Assembly: GCA_946185805.1 (NCBI GenBank)
Contig: CAMHKU010000002.1
Coordinates: 1 to 63,130 of the forward strand
DNA from: an uncultured Prevotellaceae bacterium
GTDB taxonomy: Bacteria > Bacteroidota > Bacteroidia > Bacteroidales > Bacteroidaceae
Direction: 5' to 3'
DNA length: 63,130 nucleotides
Positions within the stretch are counted from its first letter, which is position 1, and each line of letters opens with the position of its first letter. This document shows, piece by piece, positions 25,998 to 35,055 of the stretch. The position numbers and the translations under genes are program-made. The notes beneath the pieces are model-generated. The model did not search any database. It saw nothing but the letters and a program-made list of their open reading frames with translations, and was not told the origin of the DNA.

Positions 25998-26603
25998 ATG
26001 AAAAAGCTACTGATAGCCATGATGATGTGTCTGCCCATAGGCATGACAGCACAGAATAATACGTGGGAAATGCCCGAACAAGGAACCAACGCTGCCAATC
26101 CCGACCAGAAATACCTGGCTGGTGCCGTTCCCGAGGTCGATGGCAAGGTGTTGTTCCATACCGTTATTAACGCTCCCGGCAAGAGTGCTGCTCAAGTGGC
26201 CGATATCGTGCGGAGCTATATGACAAAGATGACCACCGAGCCCAATCAGTTTGAGCAGAGCCGCATCGTGGTTGACGACTCCGTGAAGCACGAGATTGTA
26301 GGCACCTATCAGGAGTGGCTGGTATTCAAGTCTACGGCTCTGGTGCTCGACCGCACGCGGCTGATGTACAACCTCATTGCCAACTGCGAGGACGGCAAAC
26401 TCGACCTGACGATGACCCGCATCTATTACCTCTATGAAGAGGAGCGCGACCCGCAGACCTACAAGGCCGAAGACTGGATTACAGACAAGGAGGGGCTTAA
26501 CAAGAAGCAGACTAAGCTGTCTCGCGTGTCGGGCAAGTTCCGCCGCAAGACCATCGACCGCAAGGACTACCTGTTTAACAAGTTTGCCGAGCTGCTACGA
26601 TAG
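25998..26603 (+). CDS. DUF4468 domain protein, secreted
   Basis: The 201-residue protein has a signal peptide (MKKLLIAMMMCLPIGMTAQ). Its middle (KVLFHTVINAPGKSAAQVADIVRSYM, with YNLIANCEDGKLDLTMTRIYYLYE) matches DUF4468, a Bacteroidota family with a TBP-like fold and no known activity. The C-terminal part is strongly basic (SGKFRRKTIDRKDY). It is probably co-transcribed with the small membrane protein and the porin that follow. Confidence 0.8.
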   Translation: MKKLLIAMMMCLPIGMTAQNNTWEMPEQGTNAANPDQKYLAGAVPEVDGKVLFHTVINAPGKSAAQVADIVRSYMTKMTTEPNQFEQSRIVVDDSVKHEIVGTYQEWLVFKSTALVLDRTRLMYNLIANCEDGKLDLTMTRIYYLYEEERDPQTYKAEDWITDKEGLNKKQTKLSRVSGKFRRKTIDRKDYLFNKFAELLR

Positions 26604-26646
26604 TGAAGAGTGAAGAATTTGCTACCGCACTAAAAAGTGAATCGTG

Positions 26647-26859
26647 ATGAGAGAACGTCACCATCTGAAGCCCCTGGACGCCGATAGCAGGGATGGCCTG
26701 CATTGGCTGCGCCAGTGGCTCAATCTGATATTTATCATCGGAGCCATCGTCGGCATGATATGGTATGTGAAGGGCGACCACAATACCGCCATCTACATAC
26801 TCATTGGCGCCGTAGTATTTAAGTTTATAGAGTTGACACTTAGAATAGCAAGACTATAG
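26647..26859 (+). CDS. small membrane protein with two transmembrane helices
   Basis: The 70-residue protein has a charged N-terminus and two hydrophobic helices (LIFIIGAIVGMIWYV and TAIYILIGAVVFKFI) with a short KGDHN loop between. No family is recognised. I choose ATG 26647 over the GTG one codon earlier. A GTGAAGAGTGAAGAA run follows the preceding stop. The porin ATG lies one base after this gene's stop codon, so the two are very likely translated together. Confidence 0.72.
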   Translation: MRERHHLKPLDADSRDGLHWLRQWLNLIFIIGAIVGMIWYVKGDHNTAIYILIGAVVFKFIELTLRIARL

Positions 26860-26860
26860 C

Positions 26861-29179
26861 ATGAAGAGAAACGTTGTCACGCTGCTACTTCTGTCTGCCC
26901 TCCAGGCAGCTATTGCCCAGACCTATAATCAGATTGACGAGACGGGCTCCGTCACGCAGCGCGATGAGAGGGGTAACGGCAATTTCAATCCGCACAACAA
27001 CGACACCACCAAGAACCGCAACAAAGAGATTCCTTTGGGCATGCATGTGTGGACTATCGACAGAAAGTTCGGCGACATCATCCCAGCCGAGATAGACACC
27101 ATGCCCCATCTCTATCCTACGACGACGATGAACACCGGCCGCTTCGGCGAGTTTAACACCACCGGCAACAACTATACAGCACGCCAGAATCGCATCTATA
27201 TCGACCGTCCGCTGGCCACGCAATTCATATTCACCGAACCTTACAGCTATGTGTACACCGCTCCTGACGAGCTGCACTTCACCAACACGTTGTCGCCGCT
27301 GACAAACCTCTCTTACGACAACTGTGGCAACAAGACCGACGGTGAGGACCATCTCAGGGCGAAGTTCGCCGTCAATGCCGGTAAGCGCATCGGTGTGGGC
27401 TTCGACCTGAACTACGCCTATGCCCGCGGCTATTATGCCAATCAGGCCGTGTCGCATTTCGGCGCTACCTTCTACGGCTCCTATTTAGGCGACCAGTATA
27501 GCATGCATGCCATGTTCTCTACCTACCATCAGAAGGCGGCAGAGAATGGTGGTATCAACAACGATGAATATATCGTTCATCCCGAGTCGGTGGAGTCAAC
27601 GTTCAGTACCAACGAGATTCCGACGGTGCTGAGCCAGAACTGGAATCGCAATGACAATCTTCACGGCTTTCTCACCCACCGCTACAGCATGGGTTTCTAC
27701 CGTAAGGAGAAAATGACCGAAGAGGAACTCAAGGCGCGTAAGTTTGCCCAGGAATCGAAGAAGGACAACGAGAAGAAGGACGACAAGGCCAAAGACGGCA
27801 AGTCCAAGCCCGAGGAGCCCACGTTCAGCGGCCGTCCCGACAATGCCGTTATTGCCGGCGCCGAGCCCGACCGCCCCGAGCCCGGCCGTCCTGACAGCAC
27901 GCGCATCAAGGTTGACTCCCAGGCCCAGCTTGACAGTCTGCTACAGGCCGGCCAGACTGCCGAGGACGATTCTATGAAGCGCATCTTCGTGCCCGTCACC
28001 AGTATCATCCATACCGCCGAGATCAATAGCTATGACCGCACCTACCTGTCGTATGGTTCCACCGACGGCCTCTATGCCAACAGCTATTTCAATCAGGCAA
28101 AGACAGCTGCTGCCGACTCGCTCAATGACAACACCAAGCATCTGCAGCTGAAGAACACCCTGGCCCTGGCCTTGCTTGAAGGTTTCAACAAATGGGCCAA
28201 GGCTGGTGTCAAGCTCTTTGCCACCCATGAGCTGCGTACCTTCCGGATGGACGATACGCTCAGCGCCATGCCCGTTCGCCAGAAGACTACAGAACACAAT
28301 ATCAGCCTTGGCGCACAGATTATCAAGAGCCAGGGCAAGACCCTGCACTACCGCGCACAGGGCGAGCTGTGGACCATCGGCGAGGATGCCGGCCAGCTGA
28401 AGCTCGACTTCGATACTGACCTCAATTTCCGGCTCTTCGGTGACACGCTGACGCTGGCAGCCCACGGCCACTTCTATCGCCTGAATCCTACCTACTACCA
28501 GCGCCACTATCATTCGAAGCACTTCTGGTGGGATAACAATGACCTGAACAAGGAAACACATACCCGCATAGAGGGTCTCTTCAGATACCGCAAGACGAAG
28601 ACCACGCTGCGCGTGGCCATAGAGGAAATCCAGAACTACACCTACCTGGGCATGAGCTATCTCGTGGATGCCAGCTACAGCCGCAAGGGCCTGACGGCCA
28701 CCATCAGTCAGAACAGCGGCAACATCAACCTGCTGACGGCGCAGCTGCAGCAGCAGTTCAAGCTGGGGCCGCTGAACTGGGAAAACGTCGTGACCTATCA
28801 GAACAGCAGCAATCAGGATGTGCTTCCTGTGCCCACGGTCAACATCTTCACCAACCTCTACTTAGGATTCAAGATTGCCCGTGTGCTGAGCGTCGAGTTA
28901 GGCGCCTGCGCTACCTATTTCTCTGAATACGACGCTCCCGACTTCTGTCCGCAGCTCAATCAGTATGCCGTTCAGGAGAACGCCAGCAGCCGTGTCAAGC
29001 TGGGCAACTATCCGTTTATCGACGTTTATGCCAACATGCACCTCAAGCGTGCCCGCTTCTTTGTGATGATGAACAATGTCGGCGGCAGCATCGGCAGCAA
29101 GAAAGCCTTCCTGACGCCTCACTATCCCGTCAACAGCAGCGTGCTACATTTCGGTGTGTCGTGGAACTTCATGAATTAA
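26861..29179 (+). CDS. putative porin (Porin_10-like)
   Basis: The 772-residue protein starts with a signal peptide (cleavage after AIAQ, residue 19) and continues as a large beta-barrel of the Bacteroidota putative porin family. Early blocks include PLGMHVWTIDRKFGDIIP and YIDRPLATQFIFTEPYSYV; the C-terminus ends in VLHFGVSWNFMN with an aromatic as expected. A hydrophilic Lys/Asp/Pro-rich segment at about residues 285-360 (KKDNEKKDDKAKDGKSKPEE) interrupts the strands and is probably a long loop. The substrate is unknown. Confidence 0.82.
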   Translation: MKRNVVTLLLLSALQAAIAQTYNQIDETGSVTQRDERGNGNFNPHNNDTTKNRNKEIPLGMHVWTIDRKFGDIIPAEIDTMPHLYPTTTMNTGRFGEFNTTGNNYTARQNRIYIDRPLATQFIFTEPYSYVYTAPDELHFTNTLSPLTNLSYDNCGNKTDGEDHLRAKFAVNAGKRIGVGFDLNYAYARGYYANQAVSHFGATFYGSYLGDQYSMHAMFSTYHQKAAENGGINNDEYIVHPESVESTFSTNEIPTVLSQNWNRNDNLHGFLTHRYSMGFYRKEKMTEEELKARKFAQESKKDNEKKDDKAKDGKSKPEEPTFSGRPDNAVIAGAEPDRPEPGRPDSTRIKVDSQAQLDSLLQAGQTAEDDSMKRIFVPVTSIIHTAEINSYDRTYLSYGSTDGLYANSYFNQAKTAAADSLNDNTKHLQLKNTLALALLEGFNKWAKAGVKLFATHELRTFRMDDTLSAMPVRQKTTEHNISLGAQIIKSQGKTLHYRAQGELWTIGEDAGQLKLDFDTDLNFRLFGDTLTLAAHGHFYRLNPTYYQRHYHSKHFWWDNNDLNKETHTRIEGLFRYRKTKTTLRVAIEEIQNYTYLGMSYLVDASYSRKGLTATISQNSGNINLLTAQLQQQFKLGPLNWENVVTYQNSSNQDVLPVPTVNIFTNLYLGFKIARVLSVELGACATYFSEYDAPDFCPQLNQYAVQENASSRVKLGNYPFIDVYANMHLKRARFFVMMNNVGGSIGSKKAFLTPHYPVNSSVLHFGVSWNFMN

Positions 29180-29201
29180 TATTAATCTATCCATCATTAA
29201 C

Positions 29202-30788
29202 ATGAAACTCACAGAATTACTTTCCGGCAACGTCAATGCCGCAGCGTGGGAGCAGAAAGGCTACCAGCTCCCCAAGTTTGACATTCAGGCCGTTCGCGCC
29301 AAGACCGCCCAGGCTCCTACCTGGGTACACTTCGGCGGCGGCAACATCTTCCGCGCCTTCCCCGCCGCCATTCTCAACGACGCCCTCAATACGGGCAAGT
29401 ACGATCGCGGCGTCATCGTGGCCGAGACCTTCGACTTCGAGGTCATCGACAAGGCCTATACCCCATACGATAACCTCTCGCTGCTGGTGAGCTTGCAGAG
29501 CGACGGCAACATCGAGAAGAAGGTCATTGCCAGCGTCACCGAGGCGCTGAAGGCCGACCCCCAGTTTGCCGACTGGCAGCGGCTGGTAGAAATCTTCCGC
29601 CAGCCCAGCCTGCAGATGATTTCGTTCACTATTACCGAGAAGGGCTATACCTACAACGACGCCGACCTGCAGCGCGGACTCAAGCCCGTCTTCGCCATGG
29701 GCAAGGTCTGCGCCCTGCTCTATGAGCGCTTCCAGGCCGGCGCACTGCCGCTGACGGTGCAGTCGATGGACAACTGCTCGCACAACGGCGACAAGGTGAA
29801 GGCCGGCGTCATGGCCTACGCCGAGCGCTGGTTACGGGACGGGCTGGTGCCGCAGGCCTTCGTCAGCTATCTGAAGGATGAGACGAAGGTGACCTTCCCC
29901 TGGTCGATGATTGACAAGATTACCCCCCGTCCCCATGAGAAGGTGAAAGAGCTGCTGGCTGCCGACGGCTTTGAGGACAACGACTACATCGAGACCGAGC
30001 GCCACACCTTCACGGCGCCATTCGTCAATGCCGAGGAGGTGCAGTATCTCGTCATCGAGGACAACTATACCAACGGCCGTCCGCCACTGGACCTCGGCGG
30101 CGCACTCTACACCACCCGCGAAACCGTAGACAAGGTAGAGACAATGAAGGTGACCACCTGCCTGAACCCTCTGCACACGGCCATGTCTATCTATGGCTGC
30201 ATGCTCGGCTATACGCTCATCTCGGCCGAGATGAAGGACGACGACCTGCGTGCCTTCATCCAGAAGATAGGCTATATGGAGGCCATGCCCGTGGTGACCG
30301 ACCCCGGCGTGCTCAACCCATACGAGTTTATCGGCGCCGTCATCAACCGCCGTCTGCCTAACCCCTTCATGCCCGACGCCCCGCAGCGCATAGCCATGGA
30401 CACGAGCCAGAAGCTGCCTATCCGCTTTGGCGAGACCATCAAAAAGTACGTCAGCCGCGGCCTCGACATGCAGAACCTCGTGCTCATTCCCCTGACGCTG
30501 GCCGGCTACGCCCGCTATTTGAAGGGACTGAAGGACGACCTTACGCCCTTCGAACCCTCGCCCGACCCCATGCTGCAGGAACTGCAGGCCATCGTCGCCC
30601 CGCTGGAGGTTGGCCGTCAGGAGCAGGACTATTCGTGCCTGAAGCAGCTCTACAGCCGCAGCGACGTGTTCGGCCTCGACCTCTATGAGGCCGGCCTTGG
30701 CGAGCAGATTGAGGCTATGGTCAAGCAGCTCTTTGCCGGTGCCGGTGCCGTGCGCCAGACACTGCACAAGTACGTCCACGACCGCTGA
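29202..30788 (+). CDS. mannitol dehydrogenase family, probable fructuronate reductase
   Basis: The 528-residue protein belongs to the long-chain mannitol dehydrogenase family, NAD-dependent enzymes that include UxuB (D-fructuronate to D-mannonate), mannitol and altronate oxidoreductases. The Rossmann region is VHFGGGNIFRAFPAAIL (residues 42-58), and the second domain has SMDNCSHNGDK, the substrate-binding CLNPLHTAMSIYGCMLGY and GYARYLKGL. UxuB is favoured because uxuA is in the same window. It follows the porin by 22 bases. Assignment among the sugar acid substrates is inference. Confidence 0.8.
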   Translation: MKLTELLSGNVNAAAWEQKGYQLPKFDIQAVRAKTAQAPTWVHFGGGNIFRAFPAAILNDALNTGKYDRGVIVAETFDFEVIDKAYTPYDNLSLLVSLQSDGNIEKKVIASVTEALKADPQFADWQRLVEIFRQPSLQMISFTITEKGYTYNDADLQRGLKPVFAMGKVCALLYERFQAGALPLTVQSMDNCSHNGDKVKAGVMAYAERWLRDGLVPQAFVSYLKDETKVTFPWSMIDKITPRPHEKVKELLAADGFEDNDYIETERHTFTAPFVNAEEVQYLVIEDNYTNGRPPLDLGGALYTTRETVDKVETMKVTTCLNPLHTAMSIYGCMLGYTLISAEMKDDDLRAFIQKIGYMEAMPVVTDPGVLNPYEFIGAVINRRLPNPFMPDAPQRIAMDTSQKLPIRFGETIKKYVSRGLDMQNLVLIPLTLAGYARYLKGLKDDLTPFEPSPDPMLQELQAIVAPLEVGRQEQDYSCLKQLYSRSDVFGLDLYEAGLGEQIEAMVKQLFAGAGAVRQTLHKYVHDR

Positions 30789-30808
30789 TGATATATATTG
30801 ATGCTTAG

Positions 30809-32053
30809 ATGCTTAACAAGCTCTTTACCCTACTACTCGTGCTTACGGCCCTGCAGGCGCAGGGCCGCAGCCGTGTGTACACCCCTGAGGTGAAGACCTT
30901 GCAGGTAGTTGTCAATCAGGACTGGCTGTCGCCGCCGGTAATGCGCCTGGGCACCGCCGACGTGCTCCATGTGAGCTTCGACGAACTCTCGCACAACTAC
31001 CGGCGCTACGTTTACCACCTGGAGCACTGCGAGGCCGACTGGCAACCCTCCGCCGACATCTTTGAGAGCGACTGGCTCGTAGGTTTCAACGACAACACCA
31101 TCGACGACTACGACAACTCGCTCAACACCACGGTGCTCTACACCCATTACAGCCTGCAGATACCCAACGACCGCTGCCGCCTGAAAATGAGCGGCAACTA
31201 CTGCCTTACCGTCTACGACGAGCAGGAGGGCAGTCTCGATGAGCCTGTGCTCACGGCTGAGTTCAGGGTGGTGGAGCCGCTGATGAATGTCGGCCTGAGC
31301 GTCACTACCAATACCGACGTCGACTTCAACCTCAGTCATCAGCAGGTGTCGATGACGGCTGTCTATAACAGTCTGCAGGTGACTCATGAAGAGGAGCAAC
31401 TGTGGACGGTGGTCACCCAGAACGGGCGTGAAGACACCCAGGTGGCTGGTACACGTCCCACGTCGCTGCAGCTGGGTAAGGCGCAGTGGGAACATTGCCG
31501 CGACTTGATATTCGATGCCGGCAATGAGTATCATAAGTTTGAGGTGCTCGATGTGTCGCATCCTACACTGGGCATCGACCGCATGCGGTGGGACGGCAGC
31601 AACTACCACGCCTTTCCCTTTGCTAATGAGCCCCGGCGCCACTATGTCTACGACGAGGATGCCAACGGCGCCTTCTACATTCGCAACAGCGACAACATTG
31701 AGAACGACCGCACATGCGACTACGTCTACGTGAATTACAAACTCCTTACCGGCCATGAATATCCTGATGCCCACATCGTTGTAGACGGCCAGTGGGCCAC
31801 TGACGACAATGCCGACACTTACCTCATGACCTACGACGAGACCGACCGCAGCTATAATGCCCGCATATTGCAGAAGCAGGGCTATTACTCGTATCAGTAT
31901 CTGCTGTTGACTGCCGACGGCCGCGTCAGACCGATACCCGAGGAGGGCTCGTTCTTTCAGACCGAGAACCGCTATCAGGCCTACGTATATTATAAAGGTA
32001 CGGGCGCGCGCACGTGGCGCCTCGTAGGCTATCAGCAGGTAACACTGAAGTGA
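30809..32053 (+). CDS. DUF5103 protein (type IX secretion plug-like)
   Basis: A 414-residue secreted protein with a signal peptide ending near residue 20. It matches DUF5103, now called the type 9 secretion system plug protein family in Bacteroidota, beta-sandwich proteins associated with the T9SS translocon. Family features include LQVVVNQDWLSPPVMRLG near the N-terminus, the LSHNYRRYVYHLEHCEADWQPS segment and GYYSYQYLLL near the C-terminus. Other T9SS core genes are absent here. It ends 36 bases before mirror element B. Confidence 0.82.
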   Translation: MLNKLFTLLLVLTALQAQGRSRVYTPEVKTLQVVVNQDWLSPPVMRLGTADVLHVSFDELSHNYRRYVYHLEHCEADWQPSADIFESDWLVGFNDNTIDDYDNSLNTTVLYTHYSLQIPNDRCRLKMSGNYCLTVYDEQEGSLDEPVLTAEFRVVEPLMNVGLSVTTNTDVDFNLSHQQVSMTAVYNSLQVTHEEEQLWTVVTQNGREDTQVAGTRPTSLQLGKAQWEHCRDLIFDAGNEYHKFEVLDVSHPTLGIDRMRWDGSNYHAFPFANEPRRHYVYDEDANGAFYIRNSDNIENDRTCDYVYVNYKLLTGHEYPDAHIVVDGQWATDDNADTYLMTYDETDRSYNARILQKQGYYSYQYLLLTADGRVRPIPEEGSFFQTENRYQAYVYYKGTGARTWRLVGYQQVTLK

Positions 32054-32088
32054 CTACCTAGGAACCGCAGCACGGAAAAATAGTTTAT

Positions 32089-32500
32089 TTGATATCCGTC
32101 ATCCGTCAGAATTCTGGATAAAAGGTTGAGCGTTAGGTACTTACGGGCTGACGGATGGTTGGCGGCTGACGGATGGATGATTTTTAGAGCGCTATAGTGC
32201 ATAAATATTCGTAAAAAGGAATATTTATGCATCCGGACGCAGATTTTATCAATATTTCGGAGTTTTTTTGTAAAGAATTCGGAGGCTCTTCAAAAACGGC
32301 GGCCGTTTTGAAAAATTCAGCGGCCGTTTTTGAAAAAACGGCGCGCGTCTTTGGAAAAACAGCGGCCGTTTTCAGTGAATATTTATGCAATTTTTGAAGG
32401 GACTGCTCTTGTTCTGAATAGGATTCCCATCCGTCAGCCTGTAATTTGCTTGCTGTCAGAAAGTTGCGCCGATTGCTGACGGATGACGGATAGCAATCAA
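32089..32500. repeat. mirror-array element B (ATCCGTC/GACGGAT words)
   Basis: Outer words ATCCGTCATCCGTCAG (32094-32109) and CTGACGGATGACGGAT (32476-32491) are perfect complements. Next in each arm comes GGCTGACGGATGG (32146-32158, again 32164-32176) against CCATCCGTCAGCC (32427-32439), then TGCATAAATATTC (32198-32210) against GAATATTTATGCA (32377-32389, with another copy at 32219-32231). Outer-to-middle spacing is 36 bases in both arms and middle-to-inner spacing 39 versus 37, although spacer sequences differ. The core (32290-32372) has four ACGGC/GCCGTTTT palindromic blocks. It fills the gap between two convergent genes. Confidence 0.9.
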
Positions 32501-32514
32501 CTTTTTTCTGGCGG

Positions 32515-34974
32515 TTATTGTTCTTGCGTTTCGCGATATTCGTGAGGCGTCATGCGGTATTTGTGGTAGAACTTAGCTATCAGGTAGTTAGGCGACACGA
32601 AGTCACACTCTACAGCTATCTGCTCTATGCTCATGTCAGTAGTCCTCAGCAGTTCGGCGGCCTTGTCTATGCGGAGCGTGCGCACCAGTGCGCGCGGGCT
32701 CTTGTGGACGTTTTCCAGGATCAGCTCGTAGAGTTCAATCACGCCCATGTTTGTTTCCTGTGACAGCATGTGCATGGTGTAGGGCCGGCCGTGGCGTTCG
32801 TGTATAAAGTCAATGACCTTGAGCATCAGCTCTGTGAAGGCAGGGTTGAGCTCTGAGCGCGATTCGCTTTCGGTGCCGAAGATTTCCTCCTGCGTGGGCG
32901 ACAGCTTCTCGGTGTTGAAGCTGTCTGCGCGGTTGACGAATGAGTTGATGCGGCGTATGACGTCGCCCTCCTCGTTGTTGCGGCGCATCTTCAGGCGGGT
33001 GTTGCGGTTGTAAACGATAAAGTTGAGAATGGCTATGGCCAGCACTATCAGCGTGAAGAGCAGCAGTATGCCTGTAGTGCGCCACCAGGGCTGGTTGACG
33101 TGGATGACCCATTCGTAAGGCTTGCCGGCAAATTTGCCTTGTACGACAGAGGCTATGAGTTCCACGTGATAGGTGCCCGGCTGTATGCCTACCATCGGCA
33201 GGTGCAGCAGTCCTCGTGAGTCAACGAATCCGCCGCCGCCGAAATAGGAGTAGTCTGTCCACTGCTTGCTGATTTCCCGGATGCGCACGCGGTAGTAGGT
33301 TTGCAGCGGACGCGAGAAGTTGAGCGCCGAGAACGTGAGCGAGATGGAGTTCTGGTCGTAGTTGAGGTTAATCTCCTTGACACGGGTGATAGCCTTGTTG
33401 AGCACTACGGAGCCGTTGACCTCGTCGCCGGCATTGACCTCGATACCGTTGACCAGCAGTTTTGTCAGTTTGGGGTGCATGACGTAGGGCTGCTGGTTGA
33501 GCAGTGGCATGAAGTCGCGCGGCTGGAAAGTTACTATGTGGTCAATACTCTGCATCACTATCCGGCCATCGTCGGTCTTCATGGCCTTGGCGTCGACGAA
33601 GGTTTCGTTAGGCACGTTGTCGTCGCTGTTGAAACAGTAGACCTGCTTCACTTCGCCGTCTTCAATGCGCAGGCAGGCTATGCCATAGCTGGTGTTTATC
33701 CAGATGTTGTGGAAGTTGTCTTCAATGACGGCGTGTATCACGCTGTTGAGCAGCCCGTTGGCTCGTGAGTAAATCTTGGGCTCGGCTTGCGGGGTAGTAT
33801 ATAGGTAAAGCCCGTTAGGCGTACCTACCCACGTCCAGTGGCGGCTGTCAACAACCATGACGTTGGCGCGCTTGCCCCTGAATTCGCTGATGCCTTTCAG
33901 TGGCTCCATCTGCCGGAGGTAGTCCTGTGCTTTCGGGTCGGTGATGTTGAGCGATGTGAAGGGCGCGTTGGTGGGGGGGCCGTAGAGCAGTCCGCGCTCT
34001 TCGGTGCCTATCCACATGCCTCCCTGCAGGTCAAACTCCAGGGCGTTGATGTTGGTTTCCAGCTGGCGGCCGTTGTTCAGGGTCAGTGTCTTATGGTGGG
34101 TCATCTCGCCCGTAGCCAGCATATAGGTGTAATAGCCTACTGACGAGGCTATGTAGAGCTTGCCTTCGTAGAGCCTCATGTTGTTGTAGTGCATCCAGGG
34201 CTCTTCGGTGCGCATTATTTCCGTCCATTGGCGGCTGTCTAAGTTGTAGTGCAGCAGCAGGCCGCCGTTGTTGCCGTTGCGGATTATGTAGAAACCGTTG
34301 TCGTGAAGCATCATCACGCCCGACTCCTGGTAGCCCTTGGCCTGTTCGCTGTCGTAGGCTTTGCTCTGGTAGCGTCGTTTGCCGGTGGCCGCGTCGTAGC
34401 TGATAAGCTGACCGTTATCGTAGAACAGTAGCAGCTCCTTTTCATGAACCTCCAAGTCCTGCAGGCTTGCGCCCTTGAGCAGTGCAAGCTTCTTGCCGTA
34501 TTTACGGCTGAAGACATGGCCGTTCTCGCAGAGCCACAGGTCGCCTTTAGAGTCTACGAACATGTCGCCGACCCGCTCTTTGGCACCGTAGAGGCGGAAG
34601 ATGCTGTCGGCATGGATATAGTGCTCGCGCGAGAGGTCCACACAGGTTACCGTCTGCTTGTTTTTCAGCCAGAGGTGGTGGTCGTTGTCGTAATAGAGGT
34701 GGTAGTGGCCATGATAGTCTTCCAGCTTGTAGGTCAGTTCCTCGTTACCGTTGATGTGCGAGAAGTTGGCACCGTCGTAGAAGTTGATGCTGCCGATGGT
34801 GGTGATGGTCATTCGTCCCGTAAAGGTGCACTTGATGGTCTGTGCCGAGTTGTCGGCAATGCCGTTAGAGGCTGTGATGGTGCGGAAAACGCGGTCGTCG
34901 TCGATATCGGCAACGGCGGCGCCTGACCTTAATAATAGCCCGAAAAACAGTAGAACCTTTACGGTTGATTTCAT
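32515..34974 (-). CDS. membrane sensor-regulator: propeller, Y_Y_Y domain, AraC-type HTH
   Basis: The 819-residue protein has a signal peptide, a long periplasmic region with two-component-regulator propeller repeats (for example WIGTEERGLLYG near 315, WVGTPNGLYLY near 375, IWINTSYGIACL near 420), a Y_Y_Y-like domain near 530-625, one transmembrane helix (about residues 635-657, TGILLLFTLIVLAIAILNFI), and a C-terminal AraC-family DNA-binding domain (GVIELYELILENVHKSPRALV...MTPHEYR). The layout is that of hybrid two-component glycan sensors but without histidine kinase or receiver, so signal would pass straight from periplasm to a membrane-tethered HTH. Its promoter is divergent from that of ispE. 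The ligand is unknown. Confidence 0.85.
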   Translation of the reverse strand: MKSTVKVLLFFGLLLRSGAAVADIDDDRVFRTITASNGIADNSAQTIKCTFTGRMTITTIGSINFYDGANFSHINGNEELTYKLEDYHGHYHLYYDNDHHLWLKNKQTVTCVDLSREHYIHADSIFRLYGAKERVGDMFVDSKGDLWLCENGHVFSRKYGKKLALLKGASLQDLEVHEKELLLFYDNGQLISYDAATGKRRYQSKAYDSEQAKGYQESGVMMLHDNGFYIIRNGNNGGLLLHYNLDSRQWTEIMRTEEPWMHYNNMRLYEGKLYIASSVGYYTYMLATGEMTHHKTLTLNNGRQLETNINALEFDLQGGMWIGTEERGLLYGPPTNAPFTSLNITDPKAQDYLRQMEPLKGISEFRGKRANVMVVDSRHWTWVGTPNGLYLYTTPQAEPKIYSRANGLLNSVIHAVIEDNFHNIWINTSYGIACLRIEDGEVKQVYCFNSDDNVPNETFVDAKAMKTDDGRIVMQSIDHIVTFQPRDFMPLLNQQPYVMHPKLTKLLVNGIEVNAGDEVNGSVVLNKAITRVKEINLNYDQNSISLTFSALNFSRPLQTYYRVRIREISKQWTDYSYFGGGGFVDSRGLLHLPMVGIQPGTYHVELIASVVQGKFAGKPYEWVIHVNQPWWRTTGILLLFTLIVLAIAILNFIVYNRNTRLKMRRNNEEGDVIRRINSFVNRADSFNTEKLSPTQEEIFGTESESRSELNPAFTELMLKVIDFIHERHGRPYTMHMLSQETNMGVIELYELILENVHKSPRALVRTLRIDKAAELLRTTDMSIEQIAVECDFVSPNYLIAKFYHKYRMTPHEYRETQEQ

Positions 34975-34993
34975 GTTTAAAGTAATTAGTGTG

Positions 34994-35001
34994 CAAAGTT
35001 A
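34994..35001 (-). promoter_or_regulatory. -7 box for the sensor-regulator gene
   Basis: The reverse strand reads TAACTTTG 20 bases before the start codon. It lies 42 bases from the opposing ispE box. Confidence 0.65.
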
Positions 35002-35043
35002 CGAAAAAATAAGGTATCTTGCAAGTTTTTTGCTGAAAAATAG

Positions 35044-35051
35044 TAATTTTG
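35044..35051 (+). promoter_or_regulatory. -7 box for ispE, nearly leaderless
   Basis: TAATTTTG is followed by CACC and then the ATG at 35056. The predicted transcription start coincides with or nearly touches the start codon, as at 201-216. Confidence 0.65.
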
Positions 35052-35055
35052 CACC

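Noticed and set aside
32089..32500. Element B as an ordinary terminator only
   Set aside because: It is far larger than needed, its words repeat in nested order with matched spacing, and element C with the same layout lies between divergent genes where no terminator is needed.
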